Under the pieces are notes generated by a model. The model saw only the letters and a program-made list of their open reading frames with translations. It was not told the DNA's origin and did no database searches. A stretch of 64,000 nt of DNA, taken from positions 310,001 to 374,000 of the forward strand of contig CAKJVC010000154.1 in NCBI GenBank assembly GCA_918026815.1. The letters are read 5' to 3'. The translations under genes were made by a program, and so were the position numbers. Shown here one piece after another: positions 12,781-24,267 of this stretch. How positions within the stretch are numbered: position 1 is the stretch's first letter; every line of letters begins with the position of its first letter. This stretch comes from Chalara sp. BL73 (taxonomy: Eukaryota > Ascomycota > Leotiomycetes > Helotiales).

Positions 12781-13310
12781 GGCCGTGTGATGGCCCCATA
12801 CAACAACGTAGAGTAGTCGGTAAACTGGGTTTGGCTAGTCTGCGATCACCTCTATGCGGGCTTCAGCACATCTCTGAAAATCCTTGAATCCAGACGACAG
12901 CACAAGATAACGCCAAGTCTGTGGACCATCCATGATAGAAAATGTCCTACCGTTAGTGGGCTTTTCGTATCCTTGCCTTAGAGATTTGAAAGTGACTAGA
13001 TTGTATTGATTCCAGGGGAGCTTTCTTGTCATTGCTGGATATGTCCTAGTTCAGTTTAATCTCAGTCGGTCCAGTCAACTCGAATCTCTTTAGCGTTATG
13101 GAGATGGATAGTTTGGTAGCCGCTACATATATGTCGACAGTTTCAACTTTCGGAGCTCCAATATTGCTGGTAGAGGGCTCCGTCTTTTCAAGAACAGAAA
13201 GAGGGGGTTTTGGAGGTCTCGAGTCTGCAGTCGCTGGTGCTGACGCCTCAGGCTTCGACAGTCTTCACCGGAAAGACTGGCTTGACGATGCTTGATTCTG
13301 GTTTCAAGCT
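12781..13310 (-). pseudogene. Probable coding relic of unknown family
   Basis: Three minus-strand open segments lie in order but in different frames. A Pro/Ser-rich piece leads into SISITLKRFELTGPTEIKLN (about 13230-13055). A 65-codon segment starts at 13032 and contains SIMDGPQTWRYLVLSSGF. A tail contains YSTLLYGAITRPKERALSA (about 12825-12780). The gaps between them are far too short for introns, so frameshifts are needed. Composition looks protein-like, but I do not recognise the family; it may be chance. Confidence 0.3.
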
Positions 13311-13754
13311 AGAAAACACACTCTAACCCATATACCGGGTGAATATTGAAACCCTATAGCATTCTCATTCCTCCGCTCATACTGCTATCTTACTTCTAGA
13401 TGCGAGACACTATCCCATCTAACACACTCTGTCAGATTCCTTTGCAAATTTGTCAATCGTAAGCTATTGAGCTTTCCTGACTACGAACACATCGTTGTAC
13501 TGAGTGTCTAGAGCATCGTGTGGCATTCCCAGTTGCTTGTCAAACCGGTGAAGCAGCCTTCAAACCTGGTGAACCTTAGCGGCGAACAATGAGAAAGAAA
13601 GCTTAAACAAGATTGCACTTAATTAGTTACCAAGAAAATTTCAATTTTCCTTATAATGATTGAAGGGTAATATAGTATAAAATTGCACTCATTAACTAAT
13701 GGGAGTTACTATCAGTTTTGCTTTCCAATTGCATCCTAATCTGTATCTTGTAAC
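13311..13754. other. Intergenic, 3' flank of the MFS gene
   Basis: AT-rich from about 13600 to 13740, with no feature beyond the probable 3' region of the minus-strand transporter gene. Confidence 0.4.
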
Positions 13755-15754
13755 TTAACGCTCTACACCTCTTCCTCTCACCTCATCTCTCCAGCCCTTG
13801 CCGTAACTCCATTCAAGCCACGCAAAGCCCAAACAACCCATGCCCAAAGCGCCAAACACAGTAAAAGTCCAACCAATGCCAATCGAATCTATGAGCACTT
13901 GGACAAGGGCAGTGCCAGCACCGGCGAGAAAAGCGCGAACAATACTATTCGCTGCTTGTGCCGTCGACGGTGATTTTGGATGCAAATCTACTAGAAGAGT
14001 TCCGCACATCTATACATGTAAGCTGGTTGGTTTTGTAATGTCTCCGGCAGCGGGTTGAGAGGACCTGCTGCAGTGTGCTTACATTGAATGTGACTGCCGT
14101 AGATAACCCGATAATGAAATGAAGTATCAAAGGAACGGCCATGTTCTGATCACATATAAGCATTCCAAAATATTTGTGGCGAGGACTAGAATTTGCCTTA
14201 CTACTTGAAACTGCATCGACCATCCGTAACCTACAAGCGAAATTGTTCCAGCGCTGATGACTTGCCAGATACTGCGGAATCTTGCTTTCTCGATTGGGAA
14301 ATTGACCAAATCGTCGCCGACTCTGAGGTTAATCTCTACGTTGTTCTCCCGTGCTGTGACGCGATAGTCATAGTCTATTAAGGTTCCTTTTTAGGTTGCA
14401 ACATTAGTATAATATACTTCTGGGACTACATTAGAGCACTTCAAGTGAAAGGGGCGAGGAAGCTTTTAGGGAGAAAAGACCAAAAGAGCAAAGGTGCCAG
14501 CGATACCTGCACAATACGCTCCGATACAAGACCCAATCCCTGATGGTAGGTACACTAAACCTAGTTTAATTCCTGAGATACCGTATACCGCAATGAACAG
14601 GGTTGAGGTCGATGCCTGGAGGGAGCAGAGATTCATATAAAAAAAGCCGAATATCAATGTTATAAGGGCTGTGTCCTTCATCCAAAGTAACTTAAGACTC
14701 TTCAACGGATTGGGCAGTCTCAGACTCCCCTTGACATGGTCATCTGTCAGCATCGCCGGCTCGCTACTTGCTTCATCGGTCATGTTGCAAGATGGTGATC
14801 GTGTCCAGTCTCGAATGTACGATACAATCGTCCGACGCAAACCAGTAACTTTTCCAGAGCCATTGCCGACGATAGAACGTGCTGTCTCTGGCAGCAGAAG
14901 GGCAATGAGAAATAAGCACGCGCCTGACAAAATGCTCAGAAACCAAAAGATCCAAGGCCAACCCAGGTAGCTAGTGAGAGCACCTCCGAGAATGGGACCA
15001 ATGGCCGTTGCAATGTTTGGACTATTGACTGAAGTGAGCTTAGGCCATATTATATTGATACCCAGTGACCCCAAATATCACGAAGGCACAAGAGCGGATG
15101 AAATTTCGGTCCAAACTTTGAATTGTATCTTGAAGTATGAAATAGCTTACCCAAGAACCAAACCAGAAACAAACGAGCCACGTTCGGAGGGGGGAGATAT
15201 GTCTGATACCACTCCGTATCCAATTGCAATTGTGGCTAGCCTGCCTTAGTATTGGTTGTGTAATGGATAGTGAAGCAGAATGTAAATGTGAAGTATCTAC
15301 CTGCGCTCCCAACACTCTGTACCATTCTCAACAAGAAAAGAGCCGTCCAATTACTTTGTAGTGCCAGGCCAATATTAGCAACACAGTAGACGCTCATCAT
15401 GAGCAGGTAAATAAGCCTGCGCCCAATGTTATCCGCTAAATCTCCCAGGATCGCTGGCGCGAGACCCGCCACAATCATGTAGGAGGTAACAGTGAGATTG
15501 ACTCTTCCAACAGAAACATAGAGAGACTGAGACAAGTCGTCGATGGCTGGGAAGAAGATGAATGATGACAGGGGAGAAAATGTCGCAGCGAAGGAGGCTA
15601 GTAAAAGCACAACGAATTTTTGCGCTCTAGAGAAGATTGAATAGGATGGCAATGCCACATCTGACGTAACAGTTAATGGGTCCACACCTGAAGCTTGCTC
15701 TAGTTGTTCTAAAGGCTTTGAAGGGCTTGACGATAACTTCTCATGCGATTCCAT
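13755..15754 (-). CDS. MFS transporter, DHA1 (12-TM drug:H+ antiporter) type, 6 exons
   Basis: Exons 15754-15301, 15244-15151, 15021-14507, 14374-14202, 14145-14083 and 14009-13755 join in frame to 517 residues. The start is the ATG of MESHEKLSS; codons upstream in that frame have no ATG. A polar N-tail precedes twelve expected membrane helices. Family motifs are visible: G-x-x-A-D-x-x-G-R-R in loop 2-3 (GDLADNIGRRL), GPNIATAIGPILGG restored at an exon joint in TM5, and the fungal DHA1 loop DYDYRVTAREN...NFPIEKAR after TM9. Related proteins export drugs, toxins or metabolites across the plasma membrane. It is divergent from the ribokinase gene with 367 bp between the starts, so the two may share a promoter. 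The substrate is not predictable. Confidence 0.9.
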
Positions 15755-16121
15755 TGGTGGAACAGTAGGATGGAGATCTCTAGAGTTATACTTTGTCTTC
15801 TTCTCTGGCTTCAATTTCTCTCCGCAACCTCCAGTCAAATCTCATGCACTGCAGCTGTTAGGCGCGGGCTGGTACGGCCCAGCCAGGTCAATTAGCCGCC
15901 TAAGCTGCAGCAGTAAATCACCAACAGACCCCGTGTTTCAGGAAACAGGATTTCATGATTGGCTTGCCACTGTATATTAATGTTGCAACAACTAGCCCTA
16001 CAGGTGCCTGTATTTTGAGGTGCTTCTGAACTGATTCTATTTAACAAAATGGCTTTGCCATACGGTTCGGCAAAAATGTCACACGCTTACTACCATTAAA
16101 TCTGCCCCTAAAATTTCAACG
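15755..16121. promoter_or_regulatory. Shared intergenic region of divergent MFS and ribokinase genes
   Basis: The 367-bp stretch separates two start codons facing away from each other and must hold both promoters. A short AT-rich segment (tattctatttaacaaaatgg, at about 16033-16052) lies roughly 80 bp upstream of the kinase start. No specific regulator site is recognised. Confidence 0.5.
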
Positions 16122-17250
16122 ATGGCGCCACAAACTATCGCAATCATCGGAGGTCTGGACGCTGATCTCGTTATGATCGCAAGTAGAATTCCTGATCGAG
16201 GAGAGAGTGTTTTGGCCAACGAATATTTAGAGGCTTTGGGGGGTAAAGGTGCAAATTCCGCGATTGCAACGTACCGCACATGTCACCCAAAGCCAGAGAA
16301 CAAACAGACAACCGAGACGGAGGATGGAAACAATATCCAGGTCAAAATGATTGGCGCAGTTGGCGATGATCCGTATGGGGAGAAGTTCATTGTCGAGTTG
16401 AATAGGAATGGCGTTGACGCTTCTGGCATCGTGACGGTGCCAAACACACGTTCAAGCGTCTGCTTCGTTATGGTGGAAAGCTCGACACGCGAAAACCGAT
16501 GCCTCTTCACACTGGGTGCAACCGCAACCTGGAAGAAGGAGGATTTCATCACCGCCGAGCAGCTCGGAGGCGGCATCCGCCCTGATCTGGTAGTCGCCCA
16601 GATGGAAATCGACAAAGAGGTGGTTGAGAGAATGATTGAAACTGCTGGAGAGGCTGGAATTGAATTTTGCCTGAATGCGGCGCCAGCAACCCCTATCGGC
16701 AAGCGGTTTTATCGCTATCTTACTCATCTGCTAGTCAACGAGTCAGAAGCAGCCATAATGTCTGGCCGTGATAGGGATGAAGTCAACGAAGAGACCTGGC
16801 CGATCATCGCTCAGGAGTTTTTGAATCGTGGTGTCAAAAACGTGGTTATTACTCTGGGTGCCAAAGGTGCATTTTATGCCAACGCAACCGGAAATCTTCA
16901 CTGTCCCGCGTTTGAAACCAAAGTCAAGGATACTACTGGTGCAGGGTAAGTCCTGATTCTAAATGATGATTCTGAATTCTCACATGCATATGCTGATTGA
17001 GACAACTAGAGACACGTTCACAGGGGCATATGCCTCAAACTATCTGCGTCAGAAGTCCCAAGGAACTTGGGACATCAAGAGTGCGGTTGTACGCGCGAAT
17101 AAAGCTGCTGCAATCACGATTCAGAGCGTGGGAGCCCAGGATGGTATACCTTGGGCAGATGAGATTGATAATTTTGATGCCTCCCACAAAGTTCCCGAAT
17201 TTGGACGACGTTCAAGTTCAGCCGTAGATCGCCTTACGAAGGGGATTTGA
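16122..17250 (+). CDS. pfkB-family sugar kinase, ribokinase-like, 2 exons
   Basis: Exons 16122-16945 and 17010-17250 give 354 residues. Signature 1 is GGKGAN at residues 40-45. Signature 2 is DTTGAGDTF at 270-278, rebuilt across the 64-bp intron and containing the catalytic base Asp276 and the anion-hole Gly-Ala-Gly. The N-terminal GGLDADLVM corresponds to the substrate-binding GS-x-N-x-D segment of ribokinases. Length is close to fungal ribokinases. The likely reaction is ATP-dependent phosphorylation of ribose or a related sugar or nucleoside. Substrate is inferred from family only: pfkB members also include adenosine kinase and fructokinase. It is divergent from an MFS gene. Confidence 0.9.
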
Positions 17251-17507
17251 CTGCAAATTAGAAACGGGATCCGGAATGTAAACCAGAAAGAAGAATCAGT
17301 TTTCGAGAGAGGAGTCGCAGGAGTCATTTTTACGGTATTTGAATGTAAAGATGGTTTATAAATTATCAGGTTATTTCCCCTAATCGCTTCTCTTTAGTCT
17401 CTAGCATGTCTCATATCTCGGAAATCAGGTCCTGGTGCTTTCCTTCGAAGTCTCAAGCATAGAAAGAGGGGATTTGAAAGTGCAGGCCATAGGTTACTTA
17501 ACCTAAT

Positions 17508-20365
17508 TCATGAAATAGACGAATCAGTGACATTATAAGCATGCAACAGTTCTGTTACACTGTCATGACCGTTCCTGCTCGCCCATGACAGCGCAGTCCA
17601 GCCTTGATTATCAGATGCCTCACGATTCGCTCCTTGCCTTACGAGCAGTTTTACAATTTCCTCATGTCCATTTTCAGAGGCGAATGATAGAGGGGTCTGC
17701 TCAGTATCCCGATCGACTGCCTCAATATTTGCTCCCTGATCGATGAGCATTCTCACGATCTCCGTATGTCCGTTCTCAGCGGCCCACGATAGCGGCGTTC
17801 GCCCGTGTTCTCGATCAACGATATCGATTTTCACTCCAAGATCAAGAAGTAGCTTCACGACGGCCACGTGGCCGCGGACAGCCGCCCATGATAGTGGTGT
17901 TCGCCCATATTTAGGGTCGGATTGCTCAATGTCCGCACCATGTTGATGAAGCAACAGTACAGTATCTGCGTGGCCTCTGGAAGCTGCCCAGGAGAGTGGT
18001 GTCCGACGTGAATTATCAGCTGCATCAGTTTCTGCACCATGATCAAGGAGCCGTTGTACAACACCTAGATGGCCTTTCGAAGCCGCCCATGATAGCGGCG
18101 TTCGCCCATATATCTGGTCAGCTGCCTCAATCCGTGCGCGTTGATCAAGGAGCAACTGGACGAGCGCTTCATGTCCGTTGTCGGCCGCCCATAGTAATGG
18201 CGTCTGACCATCCTCATCAACCATGTCAATGGACGCGCCTTTGTTCAGAAGAATTTTAGCAGCCTCCAAGTCACCAGTCTCAGCTGCAAAAGATAGTCGC
18301 GTCCGACCAGCGTCATTCTTCAAGTCAATGTCAATCTCATCCAAAGCAACTACTGTCCCAGAGTAAGCTAGTTGCATTTGAATAAGATGCGTGAGGATCG
18401 GATCTGTTTCAAGAGAATATTGAGACAAAGAATTATTCTCGCTTTTCCATAAGTTCCAACTTTCAATCCATTCTTGATCTAACTGCTCTGGGCAATCCTT
18501 AGGGCGAGTGTAGTCAAGATATTCGTTATCCCAGGACGAGTTTGTGCCGGACGCTGTGATAGACATAATGGTATCCCTGTCCAACAAAGACCACTTCTCT
18601 GAAGGAAGGGATATTCCCTCAACGTTCTCTCTTCCACTTGGTGGTTGGGGAACAGAATTTTCGTTCATGAGTCGCCTAATGGAGTCATGCAAGAGTGCCG
18701 AATCTCTAGATGCGCCAAGACTTTTTTGGGTAGTATTCTCAAGAGAAGGCAAAGCCATTAATGACAAGGACTTCAGGTGGATTGCGACATGATCAACAAC
18801 ACGATTGTACATATCAGCTAGTTCTCGGTTCCCATTCTCCACTAGAAGCCTTACCTCCTCGGGAATCTGTTCACAAAGTGGACAGACCAACCTATCGCGC
18901 AAGGCAATTTGTTGCTTCCTAGGAGACAGGGCGTCAAGCTGAGCTTGAGTTGGCGCGGTCGACGCACGCTCTGGATGCGACTTGAGATCTTGCATGTGTT
19001 TCCTCCACTGTAACTCCGTCTCGAAGATTTCTGGAGAGTCATGGTCGATGTCGCAATACCATACGATAGTGTGAACCTTCCGCAGCCATTCTTTCGAGTG
19101 GGCTGTTTCCATGTGGGTCTTCCATTCGTGACGATGGGTGAAAAACACTAGTGACTCGGCACAATCGGGGAATAGGCAAGCATAAGGCTTAAGATGCTCA
19201 TCAACGTGACGCTCCCAGTGGGCAGTTCTCTTTTTCTCAGATTCCCTATTTTCCAACGGCATAAAGCAAAAGGGGCACTGAACCCGTGCTTGCCCTTCGC
19301 TTGCTGACGGCACTGGTGGATACTCAAAAGCGTCATCTTGTGTACTGGATACAGTACTAATCACAGTAGTGAGAGCCGGTACTTCTTGAAATTGTAGACG
19401 CCGAAGAGTTAGGGCGTGAGGATCTGGGCGAGACGCTTTGGTTACGTCGCTTGCTAGTACACTGGAATGACCCGCTACCCTATCTGTGACTTGAAAGTTA
19501 CTACCAGGGTTGTGTTCCAGATGTCTATTCTGATGCTGTTTGGTAGAAGGTAGACAATCAGGCACACGTCTGATGGCAAGTCTTTTTGCATGGCGTTTAT
19601 TCTGCAGGAGCATCCGGCGCCGAACAGCGATGGAGTCTCCCAGCTGTTGCGACAGTCCTTTGCGGGCAGCGGGAAACTTGTAGCGTACGAAAGAGGCAAT
19701 GTCCCTGCGAAAGACTACGTCCTCTTTGGTGAGCAGGGTTGTAACGGTGTAATCAAGCTTTTTGGCGGATGCTTTCCTAATTGCTACGGCTACGAAATGT
19801 AGCCGCTCAAGTGCAGAATCAACGGCGCGACACACTTGCTGCCATTCGGAGTGGAAGATTTCTGATGGTTTGAAATTTGACTTCTCCGCATCAGAAGAGG
19901 GAGCCCACGGGTTATGGTCAACTAATGAGGTAGAAGGATACCAGTAAGCGTACCATTTGTGATAGGACTGGTAATGTGTATGTATACATACACCTATATC
20001 TAGATGTAGTATTTTGAATGGTCGATAAATGTAAACTCACTGCGATTCAAATTTCGTGAAACCATCTCCAACAACTCAATCACAGTGCTTGTTATGTCTG
20101 CCAGACCCCGCAATCTCGCATCCAGGGATGAGTTCATTAATGACAATGCTCCAGTGTAGTCAATCCAGAACAAGAAACTGTTGCGGATACCTAAGAAGTC
20201 GCAAGAAGAGCGCTTTCGGCTTTGGGGCGTGGCGGTGTCGCCCAGATCAAAGGAGTATGTGAGAGTTGTTTCATCGTTCTGAGCAACGATCTTATCGAAG
20301 GTCACCAGGCATTGGTAGGTAATATCGAATATGGCCGTTGCCATATGTTCGGTTGCCCGGTCCAT
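17508..20365 (-). CDS. C2H2-like zinc finger and ankyrin-repeat protein, 2 exons
   Basis: Exons 20365-20041 and 19921-17508 (119-bp intron, GTGAGT...CATTAG) give 912 residues. The N-terminal 230 residues are helical and basic (SFVRYKFPAARKGLSQQLG, RRRMLLQNKRHAKRL), as in a common ascomycete family. Residues about 300-470 carry finger-like Cys/His groups: CPFC...H...H, CLFPDC...H...H, WYCDID..H, then CPLC...H..IH. Eight ankyrin repeats of about 33 residues follow, several with the repeated core GRTPLSWAA..GH. No nucleotide-binding NLR domain is present. A regulatory or scaffold role is likely but unproven. The gene is head-to-head with the subtilase gene, about 260 bp apart between the start assigned here and the first ATG of that gene. 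An ATG eight codons in is an alternative start. Confidence 0.85.
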
Positions 20366-20628
20366 TTTGATAATGCAACCGGCTGTGGGAGGGATTCAAA
20401 CCGAGGCGAGCAGGTTGCATTTGAAGTTTGTGACGCCTTGGAAGCGCGTAATTTGGTGGCTGCCAGTCTGCATCCAACATCCAACAATGCATGGGTATCA
20501 CCTCCTCAGCCATTCCCATCGCCATGAATCCAACACCCGTCACTTTCTTAGTCCTTACTTCAAAGCACTCTCCTTTTCCCTGAACAGGCTTGGCTGGAGT
20601 TGTTTGCCAAAGCCCACAATATTGAGCA
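20366..20628. promoter_or_regulatory. Intergenic region of the divergent C2H2-ankyrin and subtilase genes
   Basis: Short region between divergent starts. The subtilase gene could have an undetected first exon here, since its N-terminus is poorly defined; overlapping ORFs on both strands give no decisive evidence. Confidence 0.4.
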
Positions 20629-23551
20629 ATGTTGGATCTGGCCCCAGTCTGTACGTGGTGGGGTCTCCTCCAATCCATCCACCCACTTTTCCTGTCGGCG
20701 AAAAGTCTTCCAACCATAGAGAATGTCGACCAAGCCTACGATTCTGCAACCGTTGATGTCCATCATTTGAGGAACGAGATTACAACGCTCCGAACTGATC
20801 TGAGATTTAACATCATCAAGCAGCAGCGGTTTGACATTGATCAGTTGGTTGATGATGATCGCCTTGTTGAGGAGCTCGGTTTAGATTTACACACGCTGCT
20901 GGAGGAGCTGGAGCTCTTGGTCGATCCCCAACTTCTGACTTTCGAGGAGCCGGGTGTAAGTCCTTATTCTCATACGCGCTACTTAGTATACTTTAGGTTA
21001 ATGGGTCTCACTAACACAACCTTTAATTCAACCTCTAGCGCACATTCGAACCCGAATCTCTCGCTTGCTTTCCGAGGCTCGTCGCGTTACGGAACCTTCT
21101 TCAAACCCAAGAGAATCCCGCATCAGCCAATGTCTCAGATGCATCCATCTCAACAGAGGACTTTGAATCTTCAGCGGTGACGGAAACAAACTTCTCCTCT
21201 ATACACACAGAATCGAGCTGGACCAGGAGATACTCGCCAGCCTTTGTTACACAAGTGGCCAGCTTCATCAAGTTCCCCCAAGATGCCGCGAAGATCGAGT
21301 CATGTCGGAGGACCATCAGCCGCTTTGGCTTTGCGATGGACAGGACTTTCAGCGACTCATCCGAAACCCAGACCTTAGATTACACCCCACAAGATGTGGA
21401 AGTCATTCAACACGCCCATACCTTCGCCTCTACATGCGCATCCTTGTTTTCTCAGATGGTCGACAGCACCAAATGCGGAACACCACACCAGGCGAAGCTT
21501 CATTTGTCTGGCTTCAAACAGGACCAATTGAGGATGAATATCGGCACATGCCAGGAGATGAACTGGGTTTCTGTAGTATTCACACGGTGAGTGCCACGCA
21601 TCTATGGTAGGAGGGTCTTGGCCGGCTGACAGTGTCAAAGTTCATTTGAACAACCCTCGGTGGAGCCCTTTTATTTTGACTACATATGCCCACCTGCTTC
21701 ACCACACATCGAAGGATCCAAAGTACTTCATGTCGCCTTCAATTCTGAAGGTATGTGGGCCTCAAACAATGGTGCGGGACTTGACTCACATACTCCCTTG
21801 CGTGGAGAACAGTCACTTGATCATCTCCTCACTAGCAAAGATGGCCTCACCTTGAAATATCGAAAGCTGGCGGGGGTATTGCTCGCTGCATCCATGTTCC
21901 AGCTAGGTGATAGTCCGTGGATCGAGCAGCACCTAGGATCAGAGTACATCTTTGTGCCTTCTCCAGACAACAAGCGACTTCAGCAATGGTGTCCTCGCGT
22001 GCTTTGTACTCTTGTGCCGAAAAAACACGCGATGCTTCAGAGTGACATTATCGCAGCTTTTGGTGTTCTTGTCCTAGAACTTGAGGCTGATCGCAAGGCC
22101 GACTGGATCGCTGGTGACGAAGATTGGATTTCTGGAGAGAAGTCAAACCACGTACGACTGGCTCGTGTTTTGAATACATGGGAAGACCTAGTCAGTGACG
22201 ACTACCGGACAGTCGCGAAAGCATGCCTTGAATTTGACAGCCTTATAGAGTGCCTTGATCATCCAGATATCGTTTTAGAGAGGAAGGGTCTTGCCGTAAT
22301 ATACAAGTGCATTCTCGAGCCATTGTTTCGTCATATCATGAAGAGTTTTGGGAATCTCGCCCCTCTGTTCAATGGCATGTTCGGTCCCGGTCGCAGTCTT
22401 ATGGCACCTATGAAGATCTCGCCATCCATCACTGAGAAGAGGGTGTTATTTGATGATATGGATGCCACACCCAAAAGAGAGGATCAGTAAGTTTACACAG
22501 CCTACTTCTTTATGAATCATCTGTAACAATACTGTACACAGAAGTTCAGCGTCTAAATTTCTCGATGGGCTCACCTCTTTCTTCCAAAAGATCAAATATC
22601 TGCACAACGATATCTTTAGCTTGACAAGATTCCCCACGCATGAGAAAATTCGGATTGCTGTGTTGGACTCAGGAGTAGATGATACAGACTCGGTGATTCG
22701 ACCTGCTCTCAAATTCGGACGTATTAACACCCAAAAAAGCAAGAGCTTTGTTGATCCCGCCAACGAGTGGCAACAGGACACTTATGGCCACGGGACATCT
22801 GTCACTCAGCTTCTCTTAAAGACAGCACCCGCTGCGGAGATCTATGTTGGTAAGATTTGCACAGGCAAGGTCATCAACGATGAATTCATGCCTGGAATCG
22901 CAAAAGTGGGTTTGCATCTCTTGTTATCGAGCACAGAACAAGCGCTGATGTATCCCTGCGCAGGCGATAGAATGGGCCATCGATGAATGTGACGCTCATA
23001 TCATTTCCATGTCTTTCGGTTTTGAGGATGAAAATGATCTAATTGATGCGGCATTAGATAAGGCCCTTGCCGCTGGGAAGCTTATCATTGCCGCTGCGTC
23101 AAACAACGGCGGAATCTCTGGACGTGCTAGGCCTGCACGCCAAGAGGGCGTACTCTGCATCCACGCTACAGATGGCAAGGGCAACAAGGGAAGGATGAAT
23201 CCTTCCCCTATTACCAATAAAGATAACTTTGCCACACTCGGCGTTGCGGTCCCATCTAAGTGGAAAAGCAAGGATGTATGGAAGTCTGGGACCTCCTTTG
23301 CAGTGCCCATCGCGGTGGGCTTTGCTGCAGATGTCCTAGAGTTTGCAAAGTATAAGTGTACCAATCTCAAACCAAGAAAGCTGAAGCTTCTGTATCAAAA
23401 ACAAGGCATGCAGGCAATTTTCCGAAGGATGTCAGAACAGAGGGATGGTTACGACTTTATCCATCCAGCGCGCTTGTGGAGAGATTGGCCAGGGAAGAGG
23501 GCGGAGGAACAAGCCGTGAAAGCTATTGAGGAAATTATGGAGGATCTTTAG
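20629..23551 (+). CDS. Intracellular subtilisin-like (S8) serine protease with large N-terminal region of fungal DUF7580 type, 5 exons
   Basis: Exons 20629-20955, 21039-21586, 21641-22486, 22542-22905 and 22964-23551 join in frame to 890 residues; the start is the first ATG of the frame and is uncertain. Residues 1-590 contain a helical N-terminus and then a module like the DUF7580 region found in front of fungal subtilases (DYICPPASPH, LASSM-like core, PNKRLQQWCPRVLCTL, EFDSLIECLDHPD). Residues about 605-830 are a peptidase S8 domain with the triad Asp616 (AVLDSGVD), His657 (YGHGTS) and Ser806 (SGTSFAVP), plus the oxyanion Asn in AAASNNGG. No signal peptide or propeptide is seen, so it should act in the cytoplasm. 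The 3' neighbour on the same strand, 0.7 kb away, is a gasdermin-like gene; in Podospora HET-Q2, a subtilase, cleaves and activates the gasdermin HET-Q1. Confidence 0.85.
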
Positions 23552-24267
23552 TAATAATGAGACAATTGGTCATATGAATGGCTGCCAGTTTTTGTATACT
23601 GACAGTGTCGAGTCTTCACAAATTGTGTAATTATTTACATAGTGATAAATCGGTATGTATAGGTACTACGCGAGTTGCCTTCAAGCCTTAAAAGGGGGCG
23701 GCCATTACGAAAATCGCGACTCCTTCAGTAGTCAGTCACGACTTGTCGTTGTTTAGATACCATGCAAATCATTAAAAATTGTTCAATGTTAGTAACGAGT
23801 GCTAGAAAGAGCTCGGGGAGATTAATGGTCCTGCCAGTTTCATCTGGCGCGAATGTTTTGGGGAAATGTCCAAAAACAATACGGTTTGCTGAAAGAGAGG
23901 TAGAACGTACATTTGTTATTATTTTAGCAAGGTATCTTGTATGGCCACTTACCTGGGCCTCAATAACCCAAATGCTTCAGCTTGGTTTCACACCCTCTGG
24001 CTCCTCGAGTCAAAGTGAGAGCCGCCTAATATGAAACGAAACAAATTGAAAAATCCTTGACGCAATTAAGCGCCTAGCAGAAGTATAGCAATCAATATCC
24101 TAGCTTTAATTACCACGTGGCATCAGTTTTGCCCTGTTGGATCATCCATTGCAATCACATCGCTCATTCCATCTCAGCCAACTTCTTTCATTCCTTCCTA
24201 TGCTTGTTGCTATTGTCTTTGAGCTTTACGCAAGTTTCAATCAGTTGTGGAACCAGAATTGTGCAAG
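23552..24267. other. Intergenic between subtilase and gasdermin-like genes
   Basis: 716 bp with no convincing gene. The sequence just before 24268 (gtgcaagATGa) gives the downstream start. It should hold the subtilase 3' region and the gasdermin promoter. Confidence 0.5.

Noticed and set aside
16283..16727. Minus-strand ORFs inside the ribokinase gene
   Set aside because: Shadows of a well-supported plus-strand gene.
20292..20756. Overlapping ORFs of about 140 codons on both strands before the subtilase gene
   Set aside because: They cover the divergent promoter, have no motif, and neither has splice partners. A missing first subtilase exon may be hidden here, but I could not find a phase-consistent joint.
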